Positions 10,936-21,087 are shown, numbered from the stretch's first letter. The stretch: DNA of 64,000 nt from Edaphovirga cremea (GCF_003332275.1 NZ_QOVA01000005.1:62001-126000); one strand, 5' to 3'. The notes: generated by a model not told the origin, from the sequence alone. Numbers and translations: made by a program.

Positions 10936-11442
10936 ATGAATAAAGACCAACTAATCGAGGATTTATCTCTTGTCAGGCATGAGGAAGGCGGATTTTATAA
11001 AGAGTGTTTTAGAAGTGACCACAAAATAAAAACCGAAAGAAAAAGTAATTCAGGAACCCGAGCACTGGCAACCTGTATCTTTTATATGTTGACTGACGAT
11101 TATCCAATTGGTTACTTTCACAAGAATCAATCGCCTATATTACACTTCTTTCATGCCGGGGGACCTTTAATATATCGGTTTATCCACCCGGATGGACGGA
11201 CAGAAAAACATATATTAGGCCCGGATATCGATAAAGGGCACAAGCTTCAGCTTGTCGGGCCTGGGAATTGCTGGAAATCGACTGAACTCATACAGGGAGA
11301 GTCCTTCGGTTTGATCAGTGAGGTGGTTTTTCCTGGCTGGGAACAGGATGACTGGGCAATGGCCACGCAGGAAGAGCTGTACTCAGCACTTCCGCAGCAT
11401 AGGATATGGATAGAAAAGTATGGTTATAAAAATCAAGTCTAA
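10936..11442 (+). CDS. DUF985 (Cupin_5) family protein
   Basis: 168 aa. Recognised as a DUF985/cupin-fold protein from EEGGFYKE near the N-terminus, the SPILHFFHAGGPLIYRFIHP beta-strand pair, GPGNCWKSTEL and ISEVVFPGWEQDDWAMAT. Cupins of this family have a small-molecule binding barrel, but no reaction is established. The gene is monocistronic, more AT-rich than its neighbours, and sits between fadL and an ahcY remnant, suggesting an accessory insertion before mlaA. Confidence 0.75.
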   Translation: MNKDQLIEDLSLVRHEEGGFYKECFRSDHKIKTERKSNSGTRALATCIFYMLTDDYPIGYFHKNQSPILHFFHAGGPLIYRFIHPDGRTEKHILGPDIDKGHKLQLVGPGNCWKSTELIQGESFGLISEVVFPGWEQDDWAMATQEELYSALPQHRIWIEKYGYKNQV

Positions 11443-11536
11443 TAAAAAACATCCAAAATAATGTGGATAGCGTAGTTCGCAAATTCAAAACTTAACGCGC
11501 AAATTCAAAATTAAAACTTCAGAGATTTAAATAGCC

Positions 11537-11748
11537 ATGTATAAAGTAAAAGACACCCACCTTAGCGAAGCTGGCGATTTGAAACTGGGTATGGCGGAGT
11601 TGGAAATTCCTGCGCTAACACGCATCTGTTTGTCACCACGACGGGGAGTATTCACGTTATCGCCCATGAGCATTTTCCAAAGATGCGCAATAATGTCGTG
11701 CTCTGCAATATGGGTAATTTTAATAATGAGATCGATGTCGAGTTGATG
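11537..11748 (+). pseudogene. Remnant of S-adenosylhomocysteine hydrolase (ahcY)
   Basis: The first ~30 codons read YKVKDTHLSEAGDLKLGMAE then LEIPALT, resembling the N-terminus of SAH hydrolase (YKVKDISLA..GRKEIEIAE.EMPGL). Immediately after, in another frame, comes FVTTTGSIHVIAHEHFPKMR then NNVVLCNMGNFNNEIDVELM, matching the NAD-domain FVT.TGN..VI...H...MK..A.VCNIGHFDNEID block that lies some 250 residues later in intact enzymes. The gene has thus lost its middle and most of its C-terminus and is frameshifted. Enterobacteria normally use Pfs/LuxS for SAH recycling. Confidence 0.75.
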
Positions 11749-11790
11749 TATAGAAACCTTTTGGCTTTCTATACATCAACGTCGATGCGA

Positions 11791-12552
11791 TCATTTCGCT
11801 GAATCTATCTCATCCAAATCGCCCTCAATCGCAGCGGCATTCGGATTTGCCTGTGGTGAGAGACGTCCGCCGCTCGCCAGGAAGTCATGACGCTGGAAAT
11901 ACGCTTCGCGAACCATCAGATAAGGGTCGGAAGAGTTGCGCAAAATTCCATCGGAATCCAGCAACTGCGCACGGGTTTCGATTCCTTCTACTACCCATTT
12001 CCCGGCAGACATCCAGAATGTCAGATAACTTAGAGGCGGATACAGTTTATCAACCCACTCGCCGCCATCCTCACGCAAGGTGAAATTGCCGTAACCCGGT
12101 AAAACCACATAGGGGCCGTAACCGACGTTGTAGTACCCCAGGGTACTGCCGAAACGGTGCGGAGCCTGGCGCGCCAATTTCGGATTCGCCATACCTGCAA
12201 CGTCGATTAATCCGCCCATCCCCAACAGGGAGTTAAGGAAGAAGCGGTTGAAGTGAATCATTGCCTGATAGGGTTTACCTTCCAGGAAGTTATTCACCAT
12301 ACTGGCTGGCTCGGCGAGGTTGCCAAAAAAGTTGCTCATCCCATTTCGCGCAGGCATCGGCAGATAGTCACGCCAGACAACCGCCACCGGACGCACCAGA
12401 TAGGGATCCAGCACGTCATAGTTGAACGAGAACATCACTCGGTTAAATCCTTCGAACGGATCTGAACGACCCTGTTCAGGATCATGGGGCGTACTCGCAC
12501 ATCCGACAAGCAATACCGATGCAAACGCCAGCCCAGTCAGGCGGTGGTTCAT
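11791..12552 (-). CDS. mlaA: MlaA (VacJ), outer-membrane lipoprotein of the Mla lipid transport system
   Basis: 253 aa from the ATG at 12552 (GGGAGAAT upstream). A lipoprotein signal peptide with lipobox LLVGC is followed by a mature domain with SDPFEGFNRVMFSFNYDVLD, DPYLVRPVAVVWRDYLP, FLNSLLGMGGLIDVA and VVLPGYGNFTLRE, typical of MlaA. With OmpC/F it removes mislocalised phospholipid from the outer leaflet of the outer membrane and passes it to MlaC. It lies downstream of and opposite to fadL, as in E. coli, with two extra accessory elements between. Confidence 0.95.
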   Translation of the reverse strand: MNHRLTGLAFASVLLVGCASTPHDPEQGRSDPFEGFNRVMFSFNYDVLDPYLVRPVAVVWRDYLPMPARNGMSNFFGNLAEPASMVNNFLEGKPYQAMIHFNRFFLNSLLGMGGLIDVAGMANPKLARQAPHRFGSTLGYYNVGYGPYVVLPGYGNFTLREDGGEWVDKLYPPLSYLTFWMSAGKWVVEGIETRAQLLDSDGILRNSSDPYLMVREAYFQRHDFLASGGRLSPQANPNAAAIEGDLDEIDSAK

Positions 12553-12700
12553 ATTATTCTCCCTGTTTATACTCACAGTTCCGTCATGATGGCTCATTTT
12601 CAGTCAGTCGATATGATACACAGGCAAGAGCGAAGTGCGCATTATAATGCTCACCTCGCGGACTCCCTTAAATCAAACTACCCTGCATGGCATGACGCCT

Positions 12701-13990
12701 TTATGGAACCTGTTGATTAATTTCTACGCGAATATGTCCGTTGCCTGGAAAGTCCTGCACCGCACTGTCACCGTACCAATCACCCGATTGTGGATTGGCC
12801 AAACCATCCCGTGAAATGCGCGCTCTGACTTTGACCTGATGCATTGAAGAAAGCAACCTCTCAGGCATCATAGCATCCGTGTCATCTATAGATAATGACA
12901 GAGGAAAACGGCTAATGGGTAAATTTTTTACCGCCACCGGCACAGGATGAGTTCCATCCGAGACGGAAATAACCAGTGTTCCCTGTGGCGGGAGGTGCTT
13001 GCTGGCTTCGGCAGATAACGTGGCCTCAACGCCCAGTTTTACCTGATCCTGCCCGGACCTGGCCTTCGCTTGTTCAATACTGCGCTGCAAAACTTCGGCG
13101 CGCTTATCGCCTTCTGGCAGCATTTTCAGCATCACTTCCCAGGCACCGATCGCCTGCTGATACTGCCCCTGCTCAAAAGCATTAAATGCTAACAGGCTCA
13201 GTACGCGCATATCGCTATGATCCTGCCCAAGCAGGGTTCGCAGCATCTCGCCGCCCTGACGGTTATCCTGCGGATCGGCTGAACGGGTCAATACTTCTGC
13301 ATAACCCAGTTTGGCCTCTTTATTATCCGGTGCCAACGCATAGGCGCGGGCAAACGCCTGATTAGCGGTCGCGGCATTATTCAACGCCATTCCCACGCGC
13401 CCCAGCATCATCCAGTCATTCACATTGGCGGGATCATCCAGCAAAGATGTCCGCAGGCCCAAACCAAACCGCGCGACATCTTCCATCGTCAGCGGCTGCG
13501 CGTCACCATTGGCAATGCGGGATCGCAATTGCGGCATTTCGGCGACGGTTTTCTGCCAGTTGCTGACCTGCGTCAGACCGCCCGTTTGCAGATAGAACCC
13601 CAGCGAAACCACCACCAGCACTGCGACGCCAGGCAGTAGCGACCAGCGATTGATGCAGGTACTTCCGGGTTGCTCCCGAGCGGGCTCTTCGCTATTTACA
13701 TTTTCAATAAAGGGCTCTTCGCTATTTATATTCTCACTAAAGGGCTCTTCATTATAAGGAATATCACTCAGCAGGTTTTCCTGTAGCTCTTTAATCAGTT
13801 CAGGACGATCGGCAATCACCCCCTGCTGTTCATCCTGCTCCAGCTCATCCAGTCGATCGCGGTAGAACGCTTTATTCAGGGCATCACGGGTAGTCAATTG
13901 ATCTGTCGATTCACGACGCATCGCTGGCACCACCAGCAGCGCGCCGCCGATAACCAGCAGCACAAGAATAATCAGCCAAAAAGTTATCAT
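12701..13990 (-). CDS. ccmI: CcmI, cytochrome c heme lyase subunit (TPR protein)
   Basis: 429 aa from the ATG at 13990, which overlaps the ccmH stop (ATGA). An N-terminal membrane span (ITFWLIILVLLVIGGALLVV) is followed by a cytoplasmic region, a second span (SLLPGVAVLVVVSLGFYLQ, about 150) and a periplasmic C-terminal part with TPR-like helices (DWMMLGRVGMALNNAATANQ, AFARAYALAPDN) that bind apocytochrome c. Odd feature: the cytoplasmic loop has an acidic decapeptide repeat, NSEEPFxENx, encoded by 30-bp tandem repeats at 13683-13742. Confidence 0.93.
   Translation of the reverse strand: MITFWLIILVLLVIGGALLVVPAMRRESTDQLTTRDALNKAFYRDRLDELEQDEQQGVIADRPELIKELQENLLSDIPYNEEPFSENINSEEPFIENVNSEEPAREQPGSTCINRWSLLPGVAVLVVVSLGFYLQTGGLTQVSNWQKTVAEMPQLRSRIANGDAQPLTMEDVARFGLGLRTSLLDDPANVNDWMMLGRVGMALNNAATANQAFARAYALAPDNKEAKLGYAEVLTRSADPQDNRQGGEMLRTLLGQDHSDMRVLSLLAFNAFEQGQYQQAIGAWEVMLKMLPEGDKRAEVLQRSIEQAKARSGQDQVKLGVEATLSAEASKHLPPQGTLVISVSDGTHPVPVAVKNLPISRFPLSLSIDDTDAMMPERLLSSMHQVKVRARISRDGLANPQSGDWYGDSAVQDFPGNGHIRVEINQQVP
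13683..13762. repeat. 30-bp tandem repeat inside ccmI
   Basis: Two near-identical 30-bp units (13683-13712 and 13713-13742; core GGGCTCTTCGCTATTTA) and a partial third unit. Being in frame they encode acidic decapeptides (SEEPF.EN.N) in the cytoplasmic loop of CcmI. Confidence 0.85.
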
Positions 13991-14448
13991 GAATTTTTCC
14001 TGTCGGTATCTTTCAACAGTTGTGCCAGCCGATCCTGTTCCTGTGGTGAAAGCGTCTGCGTCACGGTGGCTCGGCGACGTGCGCGCATGATCACCACGAT
14101 TGCGCCCAGCAGAGCAAACAGAGCCGGACCAACCCACAGAATCAGGGTCGCGGCAGTGACCGGAGGCTCATACGTCACAAAGTTACCGTAGCGCGCAACC
14201 ATATAGTCGATAATCTGCTGTCGGCTTTGGCCCTGCTGTTGCAGTTGATAGACCTTGGTGCGCATATCCGCCGCGATGATTGAGTTCGAGTCAGCGATGC
14301 TGTTGTTCTGGCATTTGGGGCAGCGGAGTTGTTCAGTCAACTCGCGGTATTGCTGCTCCTGTTCCACCGAACTGAATTGATAAGTATCAATCGCGGCCAA
14401 TAAATTCCAGCTCAGTAACATGCCAGCCAGTACGATCATCAGCCTCAT
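13987..14448 (-). CDS. ccmH: CcmH, cytochrome c maturation thioredoxin-like protein
   Basis: 153 aa. A signal sequence (MRLMIVLAGMLLSWNLLAA) precedes the CcmH domain with redox motif LRCPKCQNNSIADSNS; a C-terminal membrane anchor (TLILWVGPALFALLGAIVVI) follows. Reduces the apocytochrome CXXCH cysteines with CcmG. In E. coli CcmH is a fusion of CcmH and CcmI domains; here they are separate overlapping genes. Overlaps ccmG by 4 nt. Confidence 0.95.
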   Translation of the reverse strand: MRLMIVLAGMLLSWNLLAAIDTYQFSSVEQEQQYRELTEQLRCPKCQNNSIADSNSIIAADMRTKVYQLQQQGQSRQQIIDYMVARYGNFVTYEPPVTAATLILWVGPALFALLGAIVVIMRARRRATVTQTLSPQEQDRLAQLLKDTDRKNS

Positions 14449-14999
14449 GCGCCACCGCCCTGATATTTTTGATAGAGCGGCAGAATGTCCTTATTCCAGA
14501 CATCGTCGTTGAGATCGCCCGCGTGGCGATAACGAATAATGCCATTACCATCAATGAGGAACGTCTCTGGCGCACCGTAAACGCCAAGATCCAGCCCCAG
14601 CATCCCGTCGCCATCATAGAGACTCAGGGCGTAAGGATTCCCCAACGTATTCAACCAGCTCACGGCTTTTGCGCGATCGTCTTTGTAATTCAGCCCCACC
14701 ACGCGAACCCCCTTCGCCGCCAGCGTATTCAGGTAGGCGTGCTCGGCACGGCATGTCGGGCACCAGGTCGCCCAGACATTCAGCAGGATCGGTTTACCAT
14801 CACGCAAAATTCCCTGATCGTAGGTTTTACCGGGTTCCGCCAGCGATTCGAGTTTGAACTCAGGTACCGGCTTGCCCACCAGCGCCGACTCCAACAACGT
14901 GGGATCATCACCATTGGCATTGCGGTGCAATTGCACCATGAAGGCCGCCACCAGCAGCAGGAACAGCACCAGTGGAACATAGAGAAGTTTCGGGTTCAT
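14445..14999 (-). CDS. ccmG: CcmG/DsbE, periplasmic thiol:disulfide oxidoreductase
   Basis: 184 aa. A single N-terminal membrane anchor (about 5-22) then a thioredoxin fold with the WCPTC active site in LLNVWATWCPTCRAEHAYLN and the family-typical GVYGAPETFLIDGNGIIRYRH. It passes reductant from DsbD/CcdA to CcmH and apocytochrome c. Start and stop overlap ccmF and ccmH by 4 nt each. Confidence 0.96.
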   Translation of the reverse strand: MNPKLLYVPLVLFLLLVAAFMVQLHRNANGDDPTLLESALVGKPVPEFKLESLAEPGKTYDQGILRDGKPILLNVWATWCPTCRAEHAYLNTLAAKGVRVVGLNYKDDRAKAVSWLNTLGNPYALSLYDGDGMLGLDLGVYGAPETFLIDGNGIIRYRHAGDLNDDVWNKDILPLYQKYQGGGA

Positions 15000-16963
15000 G
15001 CTTCGTCCACCTTGCCCTGACGTTTGAGTTTTTTGTTCATCCGATAGCGAGGATCAAGAATACAGAAGATCCCGCCAATCGCCATCAACGCACCGCCGTA
15101 CCAGATCCAGCGGACAAAGGGTTTGTAATAGAGGCGAACCGCCCATGATCCATCATCCAGCTCTTCACCCAGCGCGGCATAAAGATCGCGGGTCATCCCG
15201 CCGTCAATCGCGGCCTCGGTCATCATGCTGCGCGCTATGCTGTAATAGCGTTTCTCGGCGTGCAGCGTGGCTTCCGGTTTGCCGTTGCGGGTGACGTCGA
15301 TAATCCCCACGCCCCCGGTGTAGTTCGGTCCGGTAATGTCGTGGACATCGCGGAAAACAAAGTGGTAGTTATGGATGTCGATGCTGTCACCGGATTTCAT
15401 GCGCACATCGCGTTCCACACTGTAATTCTGGCTGAACGCAATCCCGATGACCGTTACCGCCACACCCAGATGCCCCAGCACCATGCCCCAATGGCTGCGG
15501 GAGAGATGAGTCAAACCACGCCAAAAGCTGTGGCAGTGGGTAGCGCGTTCATGGAGTTCCATCAGCGTCAGGATAATGACCCAAATCGACATGATCAGAC
15601 CAACGACAGTCATGCCAGCAATGGTGTCCTGCATAATCCATGGCAGCAAAACCGACAGCGCCAGCGTGACGACCATTGCCAACACCAAACGCTTCCACAA
15701 GCCTTTCGCCTCATCGCGACGCCAGCGGATCAGCGGACCGATGCCCATCAACAACGCCATCGGTGCCATCAGCCAGGTAAACATCGTATTGAAGAACGGT
15801 TCGCCAACAGAGATACTGCCAAGACCTAATTGCTTATGAATCAATGGCAACAGCGTCCCCAACAGCACCACCAGCATGGCGGCAATCAGCAGAACGTTAT
15901 TACCCAGCAAAAAGGTTTCCCGCGAGAACACTTCATGGCGGCTCTGGCTGCGAACCTGAGAACCTTTCACCGCGTAGAGCAGCAGCGATCCACCAATAAC
16001 AATCACCAGATAGGCCAGAATAAACATACCGCGCGCCGGATCGGACGCAAAAGAGTGCACCGACACCAATACCCCGGAACGTACCAGGAAAGTCCCGAGC
16101 AGGCAGAGTGAAAATGCCGTTATCGCCAGCAGGACCGTCCAGGCTTTGAACGTACCGCGTTTTTCAGTCACGGCCAGCGAGTGAATCAGCGCGGTTCCTG
16201 CCAACCATGGCATGAAGGAAGCATTCTCTACCGGATCCCAGAACCACCAGCCGCCCCAGCCCAACTCGTAATAAGCCCAGGCCGATCCCAGCACGATACC
16301 AATGGTCAGAAATACCCACGCAGCCTGAGTCCACGGGCGTGACCAGCGCGCCCAGGCGGTATCAAGCCTGCCGGCCATCAGCGAAGCGATGGCAAACGCA
16401 AAGGCCACCGAGAAACCGACGTAACCCATATAGAGCAACGGTGGATGGAAAATCAGGCCGATATCCTGCAACAGGGGATTAAGATCATTACCATCGATCG
16501 GGAAATCCGGCAGGGTACGAGTAAACGGATTGGACGTCATGATGATAAACAGCAGGAATCCGGCGGTGATCATTCCCATTACCGACAACACCCTGGCCAC
16601 GGCGTCTTGCGGCATCCGCCGACTCAGCAGCGCCACAGCCAACGTCCAGCCACTGAGCAATAACACCCATAGCAGCAACGATCCTTCATGCGCGCCCCAG
16701 GTTGCCGCGATGCGATAATAGACCGGCAGATGGCTGTTTGAGTTGGTCGCGACGTAGGACACGGTAAAATCGTTGGCAATGAATGCGTAGACCAGACACA
16801 GGAAAGAGAGCGCGATTGCGGCAAACATACCGTATGACAAGGGTCGCGCCGTCGCCATCATGCGGTAATCCTGGCGGGCAGCTCCCCATTGCGGATAAAA
16901 ACTGAGCAACAGCGATAAACCCAGCGCCAGACACAGCAGAAAACTTCCGATCTCTGGAATCAT
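14996..16963 (-). CDS. ccmF: CcmF, cytochrome c heme lyase membrane subunit
   Basis: 655 aa, polytopic. The heme-handling tryptophan-rich motif [19 protein letters not shown] is present, along with multiple transmembrane helices and periplasmic histidines ([20 protein letters not shown]). Accepts heme from holo-CcmE and, with CcmH/CcmI, ligates it to apocytochrome. Overlaps ccmE and ccmG by 4 nt on either side. Confidence 0.96.
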   Translation of the reverse strand: MIPEIGSFLLCLALGLSLLLSFYPQWGAARQDYRMMATARPLSYGMFAAIALSFLCLVYAFIANDFTVSYVATNSNSHLPVYYRIAATWGAHEGSLLLWVLLLSGWTLAVALLSRRMPQDAVARVLSVMGMITAGFLLFIIMTSNPFTRTLPDFPIDGNDLNPLLQDIGLIFHPPLLYMGYVGFSVAFAFAIASLMAGRLDTAWARWSRPWTQAAWVFLTIGIVLGSAWAYYELGWGGWWFWDPVENASFMPWLAGTALIHSLAVTEKRGTFKAWTVLLAITAFSLCLLGTFLVRSGVLVSVHSFASDPARGMFILAYLVIVIGGSLLLYAVKGSQVRSQSRHEVFSRETFLLGNNVLLIAAMLVVLLGTLLPLIHKQLGLGSISVGEPFFNTMFTWLMAPMALLMGIGPLIRWRRDEAKGLWKRLVLAMVVTLALSVLLPWIMQDTIAGMTVVGLIMSIWVIILTLMELHERATHCHSFWRGLTHLSRSHWGMVLGHLGVAVTVIGIAFSQNYSVERDVRMKSGDSIDIHNYHFVFRDVHDITGPNYTGGVGIIDVTRNGKPEATLHAEKRYYSIARSMMTEAAIDGGMTRDLYAALGEELDDGSWAVRLYYKPFVRWIWYGGALMAIGGIFCILDPRYRMNKKLKRQGKVDEA

Positions 16964-17454
16964 GACTTGCTGGCCTCGCCGTCGTTATCTTTATAGGCCG
17001 AGGCTGGCCCCTGATGATTCACTTTCATGGCATCTTCTACTTCGGGTGGGACATATTTTTCGTCGTGTTTTGCCAGCACTTCCCGCGCATTGACCACGTT
17101 GCCTTCGCCCAATACGCCTTGGGCCACCACCCCCTGCCCTTCACGGAACAGATCCGGCAAAATACCTTCATAGGTGACAGAAATGGCACCGCGCGCATCA
17201 TAAACTTTGAAATTGACCAGCAATGTTTTGTCGTCACGCTTCACCGAACCCGGCATGACCATGCCACCAATACGCAACCGCTGCCCCACTTCGGGCTTCT
17301 CATGATTCTCACCCTTGCCCAGCAAAATCTCGCTGGGGGTATAGAACAGGTCGATGTTGGAACGCAACGCATACAACACCAGGGTGCAGGTCAGGACAAC
17401 GCCGATAAGCACCACAATCGCCAGATAAAGGCGACTTTTACGACGTGGATTCAC
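16960..17454 (-). CDS. ccmE: CcmE, periplasmic heme chaperone
   Basis: 164 aa. A single N-terminal anchor ([22 protein letters not shown]) and an OB-fold domain. The heme-binding histidine and following tyrosine occur in [18 protein letters not shown] (His about residue 130), as in E. coli. Receives heme from CcmC and hands it to CcmF. Confidence 0.96.
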   Translation of the reverse strand: MNPRRKSRLYLAIVVLIGVVLTCTLVLYALRSNIDLFYTPSEILLGKGENHEKPEVGQRLRIGGMVMPGSVKRDDKTLLVNFKVYDARGAISVTYEGILPDLFREGQGVVAQGVLGEGNVVNAREVLAKHDEKYVPPEVEDAMKVNHQGPASAYKDNDGEASKS

Positions 17455-17726
17455 AATGATTTCTCCTGCGACTTTTCGGGTAGCGCAGTTAACGTTACGT
17501 CTGGTGTGCTGCCGACGGCGTCAGGCCGATCCTTTTTTGACTGGCGGATACGTGCTTCACGGGCCCGATCACGACGGATATCATTCAGTAATTGCCGACG
17601 GCTCCGCAGCGTGTGCCACAAAAGTCCCAGCAAGGGAACCAGCGTGCAGGCCACCGCTAGCCAGACGTAAAAAGCGTAGCCGCCCATGGCGAAGAAGGCT
17701 TGCCAATCTGGAAATGCACTGTTCAT
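17451..17726 (-). CDS. ccmD: CcmD, heme exporter accessory protein
   Basis: 91 aa, one transmembrane helix ([21 protein letters not shown]) followed by a basic cytoplasmic tail rich in Arg ([20 protein letters not shown]). Releases holo-CcmE from the CcmABCD complex. Longer C-terminally than E. coli CcmD (69 aa). It shares its first base with the end of ccmC. Confidence 0.92.
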   Translation of the reverse strand: MNSAFPDWQAFFAMGGYAFYVWLAVACTLVPLLGLLWHTLRSRRQLLNDIRRDRAREARIRQSKKDRPDAVGSTPDVTLTALPEKSQEKSL

Positions 17727-18469
17727 CAGCTACGCCCTTTGTTGATGAGGGCGGCTACCCACGGGCGCTGGCGCTCCTGACGCAGGATCAGATTACGCAA
17801 GCGCATCAGCGTTAGGGTCATAAAGAAAAAGAGGTAACCGAAAATCGCCCAGCGCAGCGGGTAACGCATGCTGGGATCGATACTTTGTTGCATGTTGGTC
17901 GAACCCTGATGCAGGGTGTTCCACCACTGAACCGAGTAGTGAATGATAGGAATATTCACGACGCCCACGAGAACCAGAATCCCCGCAGCCCGTCCTGCCA
18001 GACGACGATCCTCAAACGCGTTATACAGCGCGATGACGCCAAGGTAGAGAAACAGCAGTACCAGCTCGGACGTTAGCCGCGCATCCCACACCCACCACGC
18101 ACCCCACATGGGTTTGCCCCACGCCGAGCCCGTCGCCAGCGCGATAAAGGTAAATACCGCACCCACGGGTGCCATCGCCGTCACCACCAGATCCGACATT
18201 TTCATCTGCCAGACCAGTCCAATAAATGCGGCTATCGCCATAGAGGCGTAAATACCCATCGACCACATGGCGGCAGGTACATGAATGTACATAATCCGAT
18301 AGCTGTTGCCTTGCTGGTAATCCGCCGGGGCGAAACCGAAGCCCCATACCCAGCCAATCATCAGGCAGACCGCACCAGAAACTCCTAACCACGGAACAAA
18401 GCGACCGCAAAGTTGATAGAGCCGTTCAGGCTTGGCGAGTTGATGTAACCATTTCCACATTGTTGTCAT
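17726..18469 (-). CDS. ccmC: CcmC, heme-handling membrane protein
   Basis: 247 aa, six predicted transmembrane helices. The tryptophan-rich motif WGAWWVWDARLTSELVLLFL and flanking histidines (YIHVPAAMW, NIPIIHYSVQWWNTLHQ) identify CcmC, which attaches heme to CcmE. Separated from ccmB by 47 bp, the only sizeable gap in the operon. Confidence 0.96.
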   Translation of the reverse strand: MTTMWKWLHQLAKPERLYQLCGRFVPWLGVSGAVCLMIGWVWGFGFAPADYQQGNSYRIMYIHVPAAMWSMGIYASMAIAAFIGLVWQMKMSDLVVTAMAPVGAVFTFIALATGSAWGKPMWGAWWVWDARLTSELVLLFLYLGVIALYNAFEDRRLAGRAAGILVLVGVVNIPIIHYSVQWWNTLHQGSTNMQQSIDPSMRYPLRWAIFGYLFFFMTLTLMRLRNLILRQERQRPWVAALINKGRS

Positions 18470-18516
18470 TGCTCATTTTAGAAATTTGCTGAATCGTCAA
18501 CCATCAGCCGCTCAGA

Positions 18517-19179
18517 TTAATGAATACTCACTCTCAACGCCGCCGCTGTCGCGAAAGGTGCGAGCGTTGCGCTACCAGCAAGCATCGCACCAAGGATAGC
18601 CAGATATCCGTCAATCGGCATACCCATTGATGCGGCATCTATAGCGCCACTGGAAAAAATCAGCACGGGAATATAAAGCGGCAGCACCAGCAGACTCAGC
18701 AAAACACCCCCTTTACGTAATCCGACGGTCAATGCGACACCAATTGCGCCGATAAAGCTCAGCGTTGGCGTACCGAGCAACAGCGTCAGCGCTACCGCTT
18801 TCCATGTCGCAAAATCCAGTGACAGCAACAGCGCCAGCAATGGCGAGAGCAGCAATAACGGCAGACCCGTCACTACCCAGTGAGCACACACTTTTCCCAA
18901 CACCGTTAGCGTCAGCGGCGAGGGCAGAAGCAGTAACTGCTCCAGCGAGCCGTCAAGGAAGTCATCCCGAAACAGGCGCTCCAGCGACAAGAGAGAAGCC
19001 AATAATGCCGCGACCCACACAATGCCGGGCGCGATGCGGGCCAACAGTTGCGGTTCAGGGCCGATCCCCAAGGGAAACAAGGTAATAACGATCAGAAAAA
19101 ACCACAGGGGATTAATAATCTCCGCGCCTTTCCTGAATGCTATCTGTAATTCTCGCCGCAACACTTTGGCAAACATCAA
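18517..19179 (-). CDS. ccmB: CcmB, ABC transporter membrane subunit
   Basis: 220 aa, six hydrophobic segments. [40 protein letters not shown] and the [18 protein letters not shown] block are typical CcmB. With CcmA it powers release of holo-CcmE. Overlaps ccmA by 4 nt. Confidence 0.95.
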   Translation of the reverse strand: MMFAKVLRRELQIAFRKGAEIINPLWFFLIVITLFPLGIGPEPQLLARIAPGIVWVAALLASLLSLERLFRDDFLDGSLEQLLLLPSPLTLTVLGKVCAHWVVTGLPLLLLSPLLALLLSLDFATWKAVALTLLLGTPTLSFIGAIGVALTVGLRKGGVLLSLLVLPLYIPVLIFSSGAIDAASMGMPIDGYLAILGAMLAGSATLAPFATAAALRVSIH

Positions 19180-19802
19180 CGATTCTCCACGCCGGAAAGG
19201 TGAATTTTCCGCACAGGCCGACTTGTACCGGGCAGATCCTGGTGAGTCGTCAACAGCACCATTCCGCCTTGCTCCGCATGCTGCTCAAACAGCGACATCA
19301 GTTCACCGACGCCCTGTTTATCGATAGCGGTCAAGGGTTCATCAAGAATCCATAAAGGCGCTGAACTCAGCCATAAACGTGCCAGAGCGACGCGTCGCTG
19401 CTGACCGGCAGACAGTTGGGCAACGGGAACATCCTCATAACCCACCAGCCCTACCCGCTCAAGCGCAGACCAGAGCGCCTGCGGATCAGAGTTAGCACTC
19501 ACTGATTGATAGAAAGCTAAATTCTCGAATGGAGTCAGTACAGATTTGATCCCAGGCTGATGGCCTAGAAACAGGAGATATTGATGATACCGATCGCGGT
19601 TGCGACGCGTGTTGCGCCCCTGCCAATGCACCTCACCTTTATCCGGCTGTGCCAAACCCGCAAGAATTCGCAACAAACTGGTTTTGCCGGCACCATTCTG
19701 ACCCGCCACCTGAACAATTTCACCGGGCGAGAGAATAAAGCTCAGATTGTTGAAGAGCGAACGCTCATCGCGGACACAACTCAGGTTAATGGCTTCGAGC
19801 AT
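19176..19802 (-). CDS. ccmA: CcmA, ABC transporter ATP-binding subunit
   Basis: 208 aa from the ATG at 19802 ([17 protein letters not shown]). Walker [11 protein letters not shown], signature [15 protein letters not shown], Walker [13 protein letters not shown] and the H-loop TTHQ are all present. First gene of the contiguous ccmABCDEFGHI operon (19802 down to 12701). An upstream in-frame extension to 19856 lacks a Shine-Dalgarno and family similarity. Confidence 0.95.
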   Translation of the reverse strand: MLEAINLSCVRDERSLFNNLSFILSPGEIVQVAGQNGAGKTSLLRILAGLAQPDKGEVHWQGRNTRRNRDRYHQYLLFLGHQPGIKSVLTPFENLAFYQSVSANSDPQALWSALERVGLVGYEDVPVAQLSAGQQRRVALARLWLSSAPLWILDEPLTAIDKQGVGELMSLFEQHAEQGGMVLLTTHQDLPGTSRPVRKIHLSGVENR

Positions 19803-20061
19803 GCAACACTCATTTTTATTCTTGATGGAGTTGGATAATACCATAATCAGCAACACGCTCGTAGCCTGCGCCGCCGACTTTCCCTTGCAGTATCCCGCAC
19901 AAGATCAACAGAATGCATAAAAATTATGCAGGGTTAGAATTTTGTTACTTTTTTCATTATTTCCAGTCACCGTTTCCCTGAGTTCAATGTCGTTCCCAGA
20001 AAACCTTCTATGCTAAATCATAAACAATCTATGCCTATGATTTACCCCAAGGAGATGTTGC

Positions 20062-20997
20062 ATGAGCGAGAGACAGGAGAAACCGGCCACCAGCCATCAG
20101 CAAAAAGAGAAGAAAGCTGGCGTTGCAGTGGACAGTGAGGAAAGCGATCAGGGAACCGAGATCGAGGTTGATGAAGATAATCTCCCCTCGCGTGCGGCGG
20201 CGGTACACGAAACCATCCGCATGGACGGTGAAAAGGAGTTGGAACGCGGTGGGGCTGCCCTGCTGTGGTCGGCTATCGCCGCGGGATTATCCATCGGGGC
20301 ATCGCTGATGGCCAAAGGGATATTTCATGCCCGACTGCCTGACACACCCATGAGTTTTTTCATTGAAAACATCGGTTATACCTTTGGATTTATTATCGTC
20401 ATTATGGCGCGTCAGCAGTTGTTTACCGAGAATACTGTCACTGCCGTTCTGCCAATTATGCATAAACCGACGGGAAAAAATTTCGGCCTGTTGTTCCGTT
20501 TATGGGGCATTGTGCTGCTGGGGAATATTATTGGCACTGCCTGCGCTGCGCTGGCCTTCATCTACATGCCGATTTTTGACCAAGAGACCCGCGACGCATT
20601 TATCTCGATTGGGCAGGACATCATGGAAAATACCCCGCCCGAAATGTTTGCCAACGGCATTATTTCTGGTTGGATCATTGCCACCATGGTGTGGATGTTC
20701 CCAGCAGCGGGAGCAGCCAAGATCTGGGTAATCGTTATCATGACTTACCTGGTGGCTATCGGCGATCTGACACACATCGTGGTGGGTTCAGTGGAGATTC
20801 TGTATCTGGTGTTCGCGGGTACCATTCCCTGGTATGAATTTATCTATCCCTTCGCCCTGCCTACGCTTGTCGGTAACATCATTGGCGGCACATTTATCTT
20901 CGCGCTGATCAGCCATGCGCAGATCCGTAATGATATGAGCCAAAAAGCGAAATTCGAGAGCAGAAAAGCGCTCAAGAAAAAGGCTTCTGAGCAGTAA
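20062..20997 (+). CDS. yfdC: YfdC, formate/nitrite transporter (FNT) family inner-membrane protein
   Basis: 311 aa, matching E. coli YfdC in size. An acidic, hydrophilic N-terminal extension of about 70 residues precedes an FNT-type membrane domain with six helices (ALLWSAIAAGLSIGASLMAK; FGFIIVIMARQQLFTENTVT; GIVLLGNIIGTACAALAFIY). A strong AAGGAGAT Shine-Dalgarno fixes the ATG at 20062. The substrate is not established for YfdC. It sits immediately upstream of tRNA-Arg, as in E. coli. Confidence 0.93.
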   Translation: MSERQEKPATSHQQKEKKAGVAVDSEESDQGTEIEVDEDNLPSRAAAVHETIRMDGEKELERGGAALLWSAIAAGLSIGASLMAKGIFHARLPDTPMSFFIENIGYTFGFIIVIMARQQLFTENTVTAVLPIMHKPTGKNFGLLFRLWGIVLLGNIIGTACAALAFIYMPIFDQETRDAFISIGQDIMENTPPEMFANGIISGWIIATMVWMFPAAGAAKIWVIVIMTYLVAIGDLTHIVVGSVEILYLVFAGTIPWYEFIYPFALPTLVGNIIGGTFIFALISHAQIRNDMSQKAKFESRKALKKKASEQ

Positions 20998-21021
20998 ATG
21001 ACCAAACAGTTAGCTAAGCGC

Positions 21022-21084
21022 TTATTCTCAGAGTAAAAACAGGTATAATGCCCCCGCTCAGCGACCACCATCACGTCGCTGAGC
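21022..21084 (+). promoter_or_regulatory. Promoter and hairpin leader of tRNA-Arg(CCU)
   Basis: A perfect TATAAT (21044-21049) is followed by a GC-rich discriminator (GCCCCC), as in stringently controlled tRNA promoters; the -35 is weak (TTATTC near 21022-21027). Before the tRNA lies a perfect 10-bp inverted repeat, GCTCAGCGAC (21056-21065) with GTCGCTGAGC (21075-21084), loop of 9 nt, ending 3 nt before the mature 5' end. Confidence 0.7.
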
Positions 21085-21087
21085 GTT

